Assembly: GCA_026122225.1 (NCBI GenBank)
Contig: JANEZZ010001867.1
Span: 62,001-126,000, forward strand
Reading direction: 5' to 3'
Origin: Heloderma charlesbogerti
Lineage: Eukaryota > Chordata > Lepidosauria > Squamata > Helodermatidae
DNA length: 64,000 nt
Shown here: positions 32,373-42,099 of the stretch, piece after piece
Position numbering within the stretch: the first letter of the stretch is position 1
Layout: every line of letters begins with the position of its first letter
Translations under genes and position numbers: made by a program
Notes under the pieces: generated by a model
Databases searched by the model: none
Seen by the model: the letters and a program-made list of their open reading frames with translations, nothing else
What the model was told of the DNA's origin: nothing

Positions 32373-32833
32373 GTGCTATGCTGAAATTTTTGCTTCTTCT
32401 GTTTTCAGCATTCCATTCATAGGGGGAATGAAAACTCTGGTGAAAGAAGCTAGGAGGGGTGAGAATTTTGGAGAATTTTCTCCTTGGGAGGGGGACAGGG
32501 TTTCCATATACCTTTCTAAGTGTAGGCAATTCTTGAGGGGTCTTCTTTCTTTTTTATGTTTTAAAAAACACCCCCTGCACTTGCAAGGGCCCAGGACTCT
32601 TCTCCAGCCATGAGTTCTTCCTGAATACCTATTGGAAAGGGTGAGGTCACATGGTCTCCTGGGAGTTCAGAAAGAAAAAAAGGTATGTGGAAACCCTGTC
32701 CCCCTCCCCAAGGAGAAAATTCTCCAAAATTCTCCTGCTCCATGCAAAAGAGGCAGAAAAAACAATGCCTCTTTTGCAGGGAGGGAAATGCTCCCTATAT
32801 ACTCACCAGAAATATTCTGAGAAGAGCAGCAAA
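32373..32833. mobile_element. Long-inverted-repeat (foldback) element, copy 2
   Basis: The layout and sequence match copy 1 at 15279. A GAGAATTTTGGAGAATTTTC arm at about 32460 pairs with the reverse complement at about 32712-32735. CTCCTTGGGAGGGGGACAGG is mirrored by CCTGTCCCCCTCCCCAAGGA. It lacks the (GCTT)n run of copy 1. Confidence 0.75.
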
Positions 32834-33139
32834 ACAGACAAGCCATTTGCTCATAAATTAGCATGAAAACATGAACAAAAGTTAATTCCTTCAGTGTATA
32901 TGGAACAACATAGAATTACACAAGATAATAAACAATATCTGAATTTGTAAATTATTATATGAATTTATAGAAGTCTGAGAACCATATGATTATGATAGTT
33001 CGGAATATCTTAGTTGTAGGACATCTTTCTGACTAAACATGCATACGATTGCACCCTTAATCAGATAGCAATTCTATTATTTAGTGAACAGGGTAGACAG
33101 TAGCTGAATACTTCAATTGCCACACAGGAGATATATCAG

Positions 33140-33515
33140 GTAATTTATGCCTTGAAACTAAACAACGTACCAGGGATAGCTGGGCTTCCTGATGAGTTTT
33201 ACAGGACATTTGCTGATAGGTTATTAGCCCCACTAGAGAACGTGTTTGTTCAATGCATTAGTATTTCAAATATTCCTGAATCATAGAATAGGGTGAGGGT
33301 TATTTTAATACATATGAATGATAAAAATCCAGCATTGACCTCATCATATCATCCGATATCAGTTTTAAATCAACATTATAACATTTTAGCATCTATCTAT
33401 GCAAAAAGATTAAATAAGATGATCTCAAAATATATCCATCCTGATGAGACAGGCTATATAGTGGGGACATGAATATCAGATAGTACAAGGAGAGCAGTGG
33501 ACCTTTTGAACTCCT

Positions 33516-33527
<12 letters not shown>
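33140..33527 (+). pseudogene. L1 LINE ORF2, start of reverse transcriptase
   Basis: Plus-strand translation gives NNVPGIAGLPDEFYRTFADR (the PGPDGFxxEFYK block of L1), then YHPISVLN and ASIYAKRLNKMI, HPDETGY and ISDSTRRAVDLLN. These are reverse-transcriptase blocks in the correct order. At least one stop follows GYIVGT. The next blocks are missing; a piece with YADD occurs at 35618, after a set of younger insertions. Confidence 0.85.

Positions 33528-33562
<35 letters not shown>
33528..33562. repeat. (TTA)n microsatellite
   Basis: About twelve TTA units. They probably derive from the tail of the antisense L2 fragment that follows. Confidence 0.9.
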
Positions 33563-33780
33563 TACATTTCTATTCCGCCCCATAGCCAAAGCTCTCTGGG
33601 CAGTTTAGTGAAATTAAAAGATTAAAATACAATATACAAAGATTAAAAACCATTTACATAAAGCACACAGACAATATACACAAAGACAACATATAACTAA
33701 AAACAACTTTGAACAGCCAGTCAGTCATAACCAAAGACAGATCCAGGACTGATTAAAAACTCATCATGTGCTGCCAAATG
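33563..33780 (-). mobile_element. L2 3'-end fragment, antisense
   Basis: CTATTCCGCCCCATAGCC and AGCTCTCTGGGCAGTTTAGT follow an ATT-rich tail, as at 34335 and 35800. This is the reverse complement of an L2 3' UTR. Confidence 0.7.
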
Positions 33781-34049
33781 CCTGAGAGAAGAATAGACAA
33801 ACTGTTTAGCTACTGATGGGGTGAAGCATACATTTCTATTTAAGGCGTTACAGAGATTTGATGATGACATTTCTTTTTTAAATTATATCAGATCTTTATA
33901 ATATAAACCATGTGCCACACTCTCAGTTAATAACTGTAATTCTGAATTCTTTCAAATAAGTAGAGGAACAAGAGAAGATTATTCCTCTTCTGCTGTACTT
34001 TTTGTTTGCTTTATTGAAACACTGGCAATCATGATGCTTTCATAAAATA

Positions 34050-34300
34050 TCAGGTTTTGGATCCAGGATCTGTCTTCTGCAAGAGCAAGGGGTCTTCCAT
34101 GAGTGGAAGGTCCCTCCACCTGATTTGGGGGGATTTGCCCCTCTCTCCCACACCACAGCTCCTCCCATTCAGCAGGGTCTCCTGACTCTCTGTGTAGCAT
34201 TGTCAGGATGCTGGAGGGGCTGCCATGGGAAGGAGGGGGCATGGAAATCCACTTTGGCCAGTGCAATCTATCCAACTTAAATCTGGATCCATCCCCATGT
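34050..34300 (+). repeat. Unnamed interspersed repeat, unoccupied copy
   Basis: Blocks such as CATTCAGCAGGGTCTCCTGA, CTCTCTGTGTAGCATT and AAATCCACTTTGGCCAG are shared with the flanks of two hAT-like elements at 51765 and 52807. This copy contains ccaggatc (34063-34070) and cctccacc (34113-34120) once each, without insertions. It is therefore the empty-site reference for both. The repeat class is unknown. Confidence 0.75.
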
Positions 34301-34334
34301 ATAGAAATTGGCCTAACTAATCTTTTTAAAAATT

Positions 34335-34644
34335 ATTTTATTTATTTATTACATTCTTATACTGCCCAATAACTTAAGCTCTCTGGGCAGTTCACAAGAA
34401 TTAAAACCATAAAAAACAAGACGATAAAATACAATATAAAAATTTAAAAGTTTAAAACTATAGTATAACAATAAAAATAATAATCACAAAACCTATCTGC
34501 AAAGCAAAGGTTTAAAATACAATACCAGATTTAAAACAGAAACTGAAAAAGGAAAGTGCCTGGGAAAATAAGGTCTTCACCTGGCATCAAAAAGAGCACA
34601 GTGTAGGTGCCAGGTGAGCCTCTCTGGGAAGCTCTTTCCACAAA
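34335..34644 (-). mobile_element. L2 3' UTR fragment, antisense, left part
   Basis: An ATTTATTTATTACATTCTTA tail, then GCTCTCTGGGCAGTTCACAA and a TGGAAGCTC-type end (GGGAAGCTCTTTCCACAAA). It continues at 35422 (ACTGGGGTGCCACGGCAGAA) after the LTR-like repeat inserted between. Confidence 0.75.
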
Positions 34645-35421
34645 TGCCCTAACCAGGTGCCAGCTTGTCTGGCTGAAAGGGGGTGGCCATTGCGGGCAGG
34701 TGGGGTGACAAGACGTAAGGGCCTCTGATTGGTGCATCCCAGTCGCACCACCAGTCGGGGAGGGGCAGGCCGAGTTGTCTTAAACTCAACCCCCTCCCTA
34801 TCTTAGCTCTCTGGCTCAATGCAGCTCCCTCCCACCCTCCCATAAGCAGTGTGGGTTCTTGCCGGTTGCCCCTTCAGGAGCCATGTAGGAATTTTTTGGT
34901 TCACAGTTCGATTGGCCTAGGACTGTGGGTCTTTTTTGCCTACATCACACTGTTATGTGGGTTGGGTGTGTCCTATAGGGGAATAAGGTCTACATCATCG
35001 GTCACATTCCACTTGGAGGCTAGGACGGGCAAAACAGGAAAGGGAGTAGGGATGGTGTGCATGCAGAGGCACCTTATGATGACAGGTGACGCCTGAGGCC
35101 CCCCGAACAGGTTGTGCGGCTCGGCGGGGGGATAAGGGTTGCCTGGGAGACCAACCCTACTCACTCACCCAGGTGTTGTGCGGCACTGGGTTGGGGGTGA
35201 CACCGGAAGGTCTACCTCCCCCAGAAGGGGCAGTCCTGAGGGATGGCGAGATCACCGCCACCCCTCAGGCTGGGTGTGTTTTCACCCAAGAAGTGTCAGA
35301 TAGCCGCTGACACAGTTAGATGCCCGTCCTAGTTACCCCTTTGCAAATATTTCAATAAATGTGGCCCAATTTTCAACCCAAGCTTGTTGTCTGCATCTTC
35401 TTTGACCCATCTCCGCTCACA
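34645..35421 (+). mobile_element. LTR-like repeat, copy 2 (empty site)
   Basis: It starts TGCCCTAACC and ends GCTCACA, 777 bases long. The AATAAA signal is at 35354-35359, and ATTGG boxes are at about 34727 and 34910. It has no palindromic insertion. The uninterrupted agaccaac (35148-35155) corresponds to the TSD of the hAT copy at 27287. It interrupts an L2 3' UTR. The base content and signals suit a solo LTR, but the TSD is ambiguous (acaaa on the left against a one-base-shorter match on the right). Confidence 0.6.
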
Positions 35422-35550
35422 ACTGGGGTGCCACGGCAGAAAAGGCCCTCTTCTTGATAGCCACCGACCTCACCTCCTTTGATGGGGATTCTCAGAGAAG
35501 GACGACTAAAGATGATCCTAGGATCCGGGCAGGTGTATATGGGAGGAGAC
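35422..35550 (-). mobile_element. L2 3' UTR fragment, antisense, right part
   Basis: GGTGCCACGGCAGAAAAGGC and CACCTCCTTTGATGGGGATT continue the L2 fragment at 34335-34644. Confidence 0.7.
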
Positions 35551-35553
35551 AGT

Positions 35554-35617
35554 TAGAAACATAGAATCATGGAATAGTAGGGTTGGAAGGGGCCTATAAG
35601 ACCATTGAGTCCGACCC
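35554..35617 (-). mobile_element. CR1 3'-end fragment (antisense)
   Basis: AACATAGAATCATGGAATAG followed by GGGCCTATAAGACCATTGAG, the same terminus as at 6753. It abuts the L1 piece on its right. Confidence 0.75.
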
Positions 35618-35775
35618 CAGTTCTTCAGGTCTGTATGCAGATGATATTATGCTTTGTCTAAAAAATTGGCCTGTGTCTATTCCAGTACTTCATAGATTTA
35701 TAGTTAAAAAAATAGGGAAAATGAAAATGGTTAAAGTTGATTTCAGAGGAGAAATAAAAAGGATTCACTCCCCAC
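35618..35775 (+). pseudogene. L1 LINE ORF2, catalytic YADD piece
   Basis: GLYADDIMLCLKN contains the YADD motif of L1 reverse transcriptase, with both catalytic aspartates. It is likely part of the same old L1 as 33140-33527, separated by younger insertions. The segment between the two reverse-transcriptase pieces is lost. Confidence 0.7.
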
Positions 35776-35794
35776 CCCTGGGCAATTTGTATGC

Positions 35795-37390
35795 ATTGTA
35801 TTTATTTATTATTAAATTTATTAATCGCCCATCTGGCTGGTCACCCAGCCACTCTGGGCGATGTACAACATACAATAAAAACAGTTTTAAACAATAAAAT
35901 TCTACAATAAAAACATTTTCTAAAATACCCTAACCCACCCCAAATGCCTGCCTGAACAACAACATTTTTAATGCACGATGGAAGCTCATTAAAGAGGGGG
36001 CATGACGGACTCCCTAGAGAGGGAGTTCCACAGAGTGGGGGCCACCACAGAAAAGGCCCTCTCCCTCGTCCCCACCAGTCTAGCTGTCCTGGCTGATGAG
36101 ACAGAGAGAAGGCCATCCAAGGCTGATCTTGTTAAGTGGCCTGTCTGTTGCTGCTGGAGGCGCTCCTTAAGATAGGCTGGGCCGGAACCATATAGGGTTT
36201 TAAAGGTCAAAACCAACACCCTGAATTTGGCCTGGAAAACAACTGGTAGCCAGTGCAACTCCTTCAGCACTGGAGTGATGTGATCTCGCCGGCGGCTGCC
36301 TTTAATCAGGCGAGCCGCCACGTTCTGTACCAGCTGCAGTTTCTGAACTGTCTTCAAGGGTAACCCCACGTAGAGCGCATTACAGTAGTCTAAACGAGAG
36401 GAGACCAGGGCATGTATTACCGATGGGAGCAGATGGTCGGGAAGGAAGGGGCGCAGCCGCCGTATCAGATGGAGTTGATACAGCTCTGTCTGGCTCACAG
36501 CTGACACCTGAGCCTCCATGGACAGCTGGGAGTCCAAAATGACCCCCAGGCTGCGGACCTGGTCTTTCAAGGGTAGCCGTACCCCATTCAACACCAGGTC
36601 AACATCCCCCAGCCTCCTCTTGTCTCCCACCAAAAGTACCTCGGTCTTGTCAGGGTTCAGCTTCAGTCTATTCCTCCCCATCCAGCCACTCACCATCTCC
36701 AGACATTTGGACAGGGATTCTACGGCCAACCTTGGTGAAGATTTAAACGAGAGGTAGAGCTGCATGTCATCTGCATATTGATGACACTGCACCCCAAACC
36801 TCCTGATGATAGCCCCCAGCGGCTTCACATAGATGTTAAATAGCATCGGGGAGAGGATGGAACCCTGTGGCACCCCACAAGTAAGTGGCCACGGGTCCGA
36901 AACCTCCTCTCCCAGTGCTACCCTCTGGTACCTGCCGGAGAGGAAGGACCGGAACCACGCAATACGGTGTCCCCAATGCCCAACCCCTCCAGGCAGTCCA
37001 GGAGGATACCGTGGTCAATGGTATCAAAAGCCGCTGAGAGGTCGAGGAGAACAAGGACGGAGCATTCACCCCTATCCAGAGCCCTCCTCATATCATCTAC
37101 CAAGGCGACCAAGGCCGTTTCTGTCCCATGCCCAGGCCTGAAGCCTGACTGAAATGGGTCTAGATAATCAGTTTCTTCCAAGTGTGCCTTCAACTGCACC
37201 GCCACCACCCGCTCAATCACCTTGCCCCAAAATGGCAGATTTGAGACTGGGCGAAAGTTGTTCAAAACTTGAGGATCCAAGGAGGGCTTCTTTAAGATCT
37301 GACCATGACAAGGGGGTGGTGGATATACCCCTGACTTCCAGATCACTCCCCACTTCTCCAGAAACAAACACAAGGTCTAGTGCATGACCG
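35795..37390 (-). pseudogene. L2 LINE, 3' half with reverse transcriptase
   Basis: On the minus strand the first frame (about 37373-36918) carries [40 protein letters not shown] and [16 protein letters not shown] (catalytic Asp). After frame changes around 36890-36960 the second frame (36873-35989) opens at PQGSILSPMLFNIY. It contains QYADDMQLYLSF (YADD), LDYCNALYVGLPL, QLVQNVAARLI and RERAFSVVAPTLWNSL. The 3' UTR ends with an ATTTATTTATT-type tail near 35795. L2 encodes an endonuclease and reverse transcriptase for target-primed retrotransposition. This copy is 5'-truncated, frameshifted and inactive, but well preserved. Confidence 0.9.
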
Positions 37391-38429
37391 GCTACATGGG
37401 TGGGCCCAGTTAGAATATGGGCATCATAGATGTGCCCCTAAGTATGTAACTTGTAAAATTCCAGGATGATAGTTGTAGAGAGTTATGATAAATGAAATAT
37501 AGTTTGAGGCATTCAATTGATGTTTGCTTAATAATACTTATTTTGCACACTGTATATGGAATACTGTATGTGTACGTGTTTAACAGTTGCACACACCACA
37601 CACTGAGACACACACCTTAAGAATACAGAGTCATACAGAAAGTAAAGTATTACTGTAGTCAGAGACTAGAGACACACCCAGGCCAAAACAGAGAACACTG
37701 ATCTTGAATAGAAATCAAACCTATACAACTAGAGCTAAAATGGGGGAGGGGGGAGATGGGGGTTAGGGTATAAGAGAAGTGTTCCTACCTATACATAGGT
37801 ACTAACAATTTACAACTAACACTAAAGACAGACTCAAACAAAGATCAGCAAGAATAAGTCAGAAGTACTAAGAACTGGATTTTAGGAAAGGATAAGGATT
37901 TTAAGATAGGATTGGATTGGAAAGAAGAGGTTTTAGGAAAGGGTTGATTGGAATAAGGAAGACAATTCTTTTAGGAACAGATAAGGTAGGTACTGGTAAG
38001 AAACACAAGCAAGACAAAAATGTTCATGCTCAGAAGTTAGAGAACTAGCAAAGAGCTCAGAACAGACTAGAAGTTTATAAATTACTTCAACATCCCTCCC
38101 CCAAAGCACTGTTTTTGGGAAGCCCTGGTAAAATCATCTCCTGTGATTAGAAGCTAGATCTGTCAGTCACAAAGCTACAGCCCCAACTCTCCATACCACC
38201 TCCCCCATCTTGGTATTTTCCTTATATGAAAAGCTTGAGAAGTGTTGCCATTTTTGCAAACACAGTCTACCTCTCCCTTTGCCTCTGAATCCCTTAGTCT
38301 CCTTACCTCCGGCAGGAGGACCAAGATTTGCTTAGAGGCTATTTGGAGGATGCTTGCTTTGCTTTGGATGAATCCTGAGTCTGTCTGAATCACCCTGATT
38401 CAGTTAAGGATTTGTCCAAATCTGATACA
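37391..38429. other. No gene recognised
   Basis: AT-rich non-coding DNA. A purine-rich tract (AGGAAAGGATAAGG-like units, about 37880-37990) is the only structure noted. Confidence 0.5.
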
Positions 38430-38619
38430 CATTCCTAGTTGCTACAGGTGCCTTTTATCAGCTTCAGCTAATTCACCACTGCGGCATTACATTTGGAAGG
38501 CAGAGCTGGCTTCAGTCATCATCTTCAGTTACCTCTAGTTGGATTATTGTAAGGAAGGTGAAGCTATCTTTGAAGACAATCTGGAAGATGTGGCAGCCAG
38601 ACTTTTGTCTGGTGCTCTT
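38430..38619 (+). mobile_element. L2 LINE remnant, left part
   Basis: The translation corresponds in diverged form to the region before and at the LDYCNALY block of L2 (TTGGATTATTGTAAGGAAGG at about 38539). The hAT-like element at 38620 interrupts it. It resumes at 39493. Confidence 0.6.
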
Positions 38620-39492
38620 TAAGGATGTCAGAGAATTCTGCCACGGATCTCAATGAGGCCGAATGCCAGCACATTCGACCCTCTGAAATCTGTGATGGAA
38701 CAAAGGCCCCCCGCCCTCCCAACCTGCAAAATGGGCCCAGAACGGAGCACCTACCTGCTGCCATCTGCACTGCCTGCATTGTGAATGGCAGCCGCATCTG
38801 CAGCCACCATTCGCATCTTCCATATAGCCGTGATAGGCTACGTAACCTATCACAGCTAAAGCAGGGATGCCATTTGAGTCACTGTGGAAGCTGTGATAGG
38901 CCACATAAGTATTTACGTAGCCTATCACGACAAAACTAAAGGAACGCAAATGACGGCGGCTACGGCAGCCGCCATTTGCGTTCCCTTTTTTTTGGCCATG
39001 ATAGCCTACGTAAATATTTATGTAGGCTATTGCAGCAAAAAAAAAAAAGGGAACACAAATGGCATAGTGGCTGCCATTTGCATTCCTTTTTTTTTTTTGC
39101 AGTAATAGGCTACGTAAATATTTACATAACCTATCACGGAAAAAAAAAAAAAAGGGAATGCAAATCCGTAGCTGTCGCCGCCGCCATTTGCATTCGCTGT
39201 TTGTTTGGTTTTTTTGCTGTGATAGGCTACGTGAATATTTACGTAAATATTTACGTAGCCTATCACAGCAAAATACAAGGACGCAAATGGCGGCAGCTAC
39301 GGCCAAAGGGCTACGACCCTGCAGGCTGCCCAGCGGCCGGATGTCCGGCTGCGAGCGGCCCCGGCCGGCGGCTCTGCGGAATTTCCGCGGAGCGGAGCCA
39401 GCCGGAGAGAATTTTGGGGGGAGGGACGGAGCGCCTCCCCCCCACCGCGAATGTCACCCTTCGAAAAGGTAAGTGACTTTTGTACATCCCTA
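38620..39492 (+). mobile_element. Poly-palindromic hAT-like element, complete
   Basis: It is flanked by the perfect TSD gtgctctt (38612-38619 and 39493-39500) inside an L2. The X end is TAAGGATGTCAGAGAATTC. The Y end has AAG|GTAAGT at about 39466-39473 and ends CATCCCTA. Palindromes with TACGTA-type cores are at 38826-38857 (loop lost), 38891-38930, 38993-39034, 39099-39139 and 39216-39269. The last carries a duplicated centre, TACGTAAATATTTACGTAAA-like. GCAAAT/ATTTGC palindromes are at 38940-38985, 39049-39086 and about 39155-39198. Confidence 0.94.
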
Positions 39493-39830
39493 GTGCTCTT
39501 GGGTTAGATATATAACTCCAATGTTATGTTAATTCCACTGGCTTCCTATTTGTTTCTGGGCTCAATTCAAAGTTCTGGTTCTAGCTTTAAAATCCTAACT
39601 GGCTTAGGACCATGTTACCTTAGGTACAGCTTGTTTCCATATAGCCTGCTCAGGATTTAAGATCAGTGAGAGAGGAATTAAGATCAATGCTCCCGGTGGC
39701 ATCTTGGGAGATTTGGCAAATAAGCATGAGGGCCTTCTCCCTGGCTGGGCCATAGCTCTTGGAAAGATCCTGAAATTTGTCAGGCTCTGTCTTAATGTGT
39801 CTTTCACCAAAAACTATGCACACTCATTTC
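39493..39830 (+). mobile_element. L2 LINE remnant, right part
   Basis: CTCAATTCAAAGTTCTGGTT and ACTGGCTTAGGACCATGTTA encode the FKVLVLAL-type and LGPCYLR-type blocks of L2. GAGGGCCTTCTCCCTGGCTG is the ERAFS-type block. It has many stops. Confidence 0.75.
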
Positions 39831-39995
39831 AATGGGCTTTTAATATGTAACATCTACTTTTATTGTTGCTAGTTTTCATGGCTACCAAGGGTGGATACCA
39901 GTAGATCAGGATCTACTGGTAGATTGCTGGGTGATTTGCAGTAGATTGACAAGGGTTTCTGACTCCCAATTGTCTAACAATATCTACAATTGAGA

Positions 39996-40128
39996 GCGCA
40001 ACCCTTTGCATGTTTAGACAGAAAAAAAGTCCTACATCTCTCAGCATTCCCCAGCCAGACATGTTGGCTGGGAAATGCTGGGAGTTCTAGAACATTTGTC
40101 TGTCTAAACATGCAGAAGATTGCCCCCT
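39996..40128. mobile_element. Palindromic MITE
   Basis: GCGCAACCCTTTGCATGTTT and AGACAGA on the left pair with TCTGTCTAAACATGCAGAAG and ATTGCCCCC on the right. The inner arms CAGCATTCCCCAGCC and GGCTGGGAAATGCTG also pair. Confidence 0.7.
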
Positions 40129-40193
40129 AAAAAGCTTTTTTCTTCCTAAATTATGTCACTAAAAAGAATCCTTGGGGAAAAACTAGGGATGGA

Positions 40194-40647
40194 TGAATCT
40201 CTCAGCTTCTCTTCCTCCAACAACTGAACTTTTAAAATCTTATTATTTCCATCCCAAATATGGGGACATTTGCGAATTTTGTTAAATTCTTATCAAAAAC
40301 TGAAATGAAATTTCTCACCCACCCTCGCCAGCCAAATTCAGTACGTTCAGCTATGTTGTATCTGTCTGCATGTAGCTGTGAAAGATGAGGAGCCTATAGG
40401 GAAAAAAAGGTGGCCGTCCTTCAGCACCGCAGACATGGTTGAATATGCACAAGAACTCAAACAAAGGCTTTAAAGAGCTGAGTGCTCAATGTCTTCTGCC
40501 TGGATGGATGAATCTGTCAGTTTCAGTTTCTCCCACATTCATTTTTTTGGAATCTAAAATTCCTTTTGTCCTGAATATAATTTCTTTTGAAATGTTGGTA
40601 AATTCTTATCAAATAATGAACTGAAACAATATTTGTATTCATCCCTA
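40194..40647 (+). mobile_element. AT-rich hAT-like MITE
   Basis: It starts TAGGGATGGATGAATCTCTC and ends GTATTCATCCCTA. Flanks ggaaaaac (40186-40193) and gtgaaaac (40648-40655) agree at six of eight positions. An internal repeat is present: CATCCCAAATATGGGG, then TTAAATTCTTATCAAAAACT and GAAATGAAA at about 40283-40311 recur as GTAAATTCTTATCAAATAAT and GAACTGAAA at about 40599-40625. It lacks the palindrome array. Confidence 0.6.
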
Positions 40648-42099
40648 GTGAAAACCAGAAGTGGATTTCTGTGTGGAAGGACATGTGAGGCTAGTTTTGG
40701 TATTGATCACAACTTCCTGAGCTGAGCATGTGCTTAAAAGTGCCTTGTTCTTTAATTGTTAGCATATGTCTGCCCACCTGAGCCACTATTTTGCATCTGG
40801 CTCCAGTTGGTAGATATCAGGATTCTAGTAAAAATAAATATAAAGTGAATTCTGCAAGCCTGATGTTTTGTTATTTTGTTATTCCTCTTAGAAATTATTT
40901 GTTGTGCTTGCATTTAATTGATTATATAGTCTGACTTTATGATTATGTTGTAGTCTACTCTGGGTACTTGTAGTAGGAAAGTGAGATACAAATTATGCTG
41001 CTTCTCCTTCTCCTTCTCCTTCTTAATTAGTATTAGTATTATTAATTTGACAGGTTATGCCAACAAGCCCATTTTTCCCCTATATAGACATAGGGGTGGC
41101 AATGAGGTGGGGTGGGGGGAGAGATACATAAAGCGATAAAATGCTCTGAATGTAAGTGTGCAAAAACACCTCTGTATCAGGGGTCTAATGGTTCTAATGG
41201 TTATTTGGACTTTAAACTAGCTGCATAGTCAGCATCAGGCACCACAGCTCAGCTACTGAAGTTTCTGTATTAGCAGTCCCTGAATTGAAACCTACTCTCA
41301 TTCTGAAGGTGTTAAATAATTCTCAAGTAAATGGGATGCAGCAATCATTGATTTATTTCCTTCCTGTCTAAAAATGCTTCTCCTGTCAGCCTATGCCTAA
41401 GATTAGTACAGTGCACTTATCCTACATCCTAGGTAGGAGTAATGAGCAGAGGGAATGACCTGCCTTTAAGCTTCCAGAAGCATCTTGCTGGCCACTGTTG
41501 GAAACAGAATATTTGATTACATAGACCTTTGATCCAATCCAGCAAGTTTCTTTTTATGTTCTTAAGTTATACATTCCACATAAGAATCACTGCACACAGG
41601 CAGCTCACTGATAGCTGCACCATATAGAGGGTTTTTAAGTAATGGTCATCATGTGCAACCAGCCCTGGGGTGACCTTTTCAAAGAAGTAGAACGGTTGTT
41701 GTTTTTAATAAAATGTATTAATATAGAGAGAGATGGTACAAATTTATCCATGTCTTTAAAACAACAAATATGCAACTGGTTAAGCAAACAAGTGAAGGCA
41801 TAACATATAAACATGTCGACCAAAAATGCCAAGAGAACAAAAATCCATTTCCAAAAGGAAAAAAAGTAAAAAACTCAAGTCAAGGCAGGGAACCACATGA
41901 AGATGAAGAGTCTTACTGTCCAGATCTTATAGAGTTGATTAGACCTGTTCATATGTCACAGGAGTCACTAGAGCAGACCAAAATCCATTGCCATCTCAAT
42001 CAATAAAATTAATGAACGATGACCATGTATGTTCAAATGTGTCGATGTCTGATTGATCTCTTGAATACCTAACTCGCTGAGTCAGTTTCTCCAGTAATG
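40648..42099. other. No gene recognised
   Basis: Non-coding, AT-rich. CTTCTCCTTCTCCTTCTC is a short microsatellite at about 41000-41022. A CR1-terminus-like piece (GGCCACTGTTGGAAACAGAA, then TTTTTATGTTCTTAAG) lies at about 41489-41567. Confidence 0.45.

Noticed and set aside
36518..37387. Plus-strand frames across 36.5-37.4 kb
   Set aside because: They are antisense shadows of the minus-strand L2 reverse transcriptase, whose motifs are clear.
38826..39269. CRISPR-like array (regularly spaced palindromic repeats)
   Set aside because: The units are whole-palindrome hairpins separated by other palindromes, not by unique spacers. They sit within TSD-bounded transposons in a vertebrate genome.
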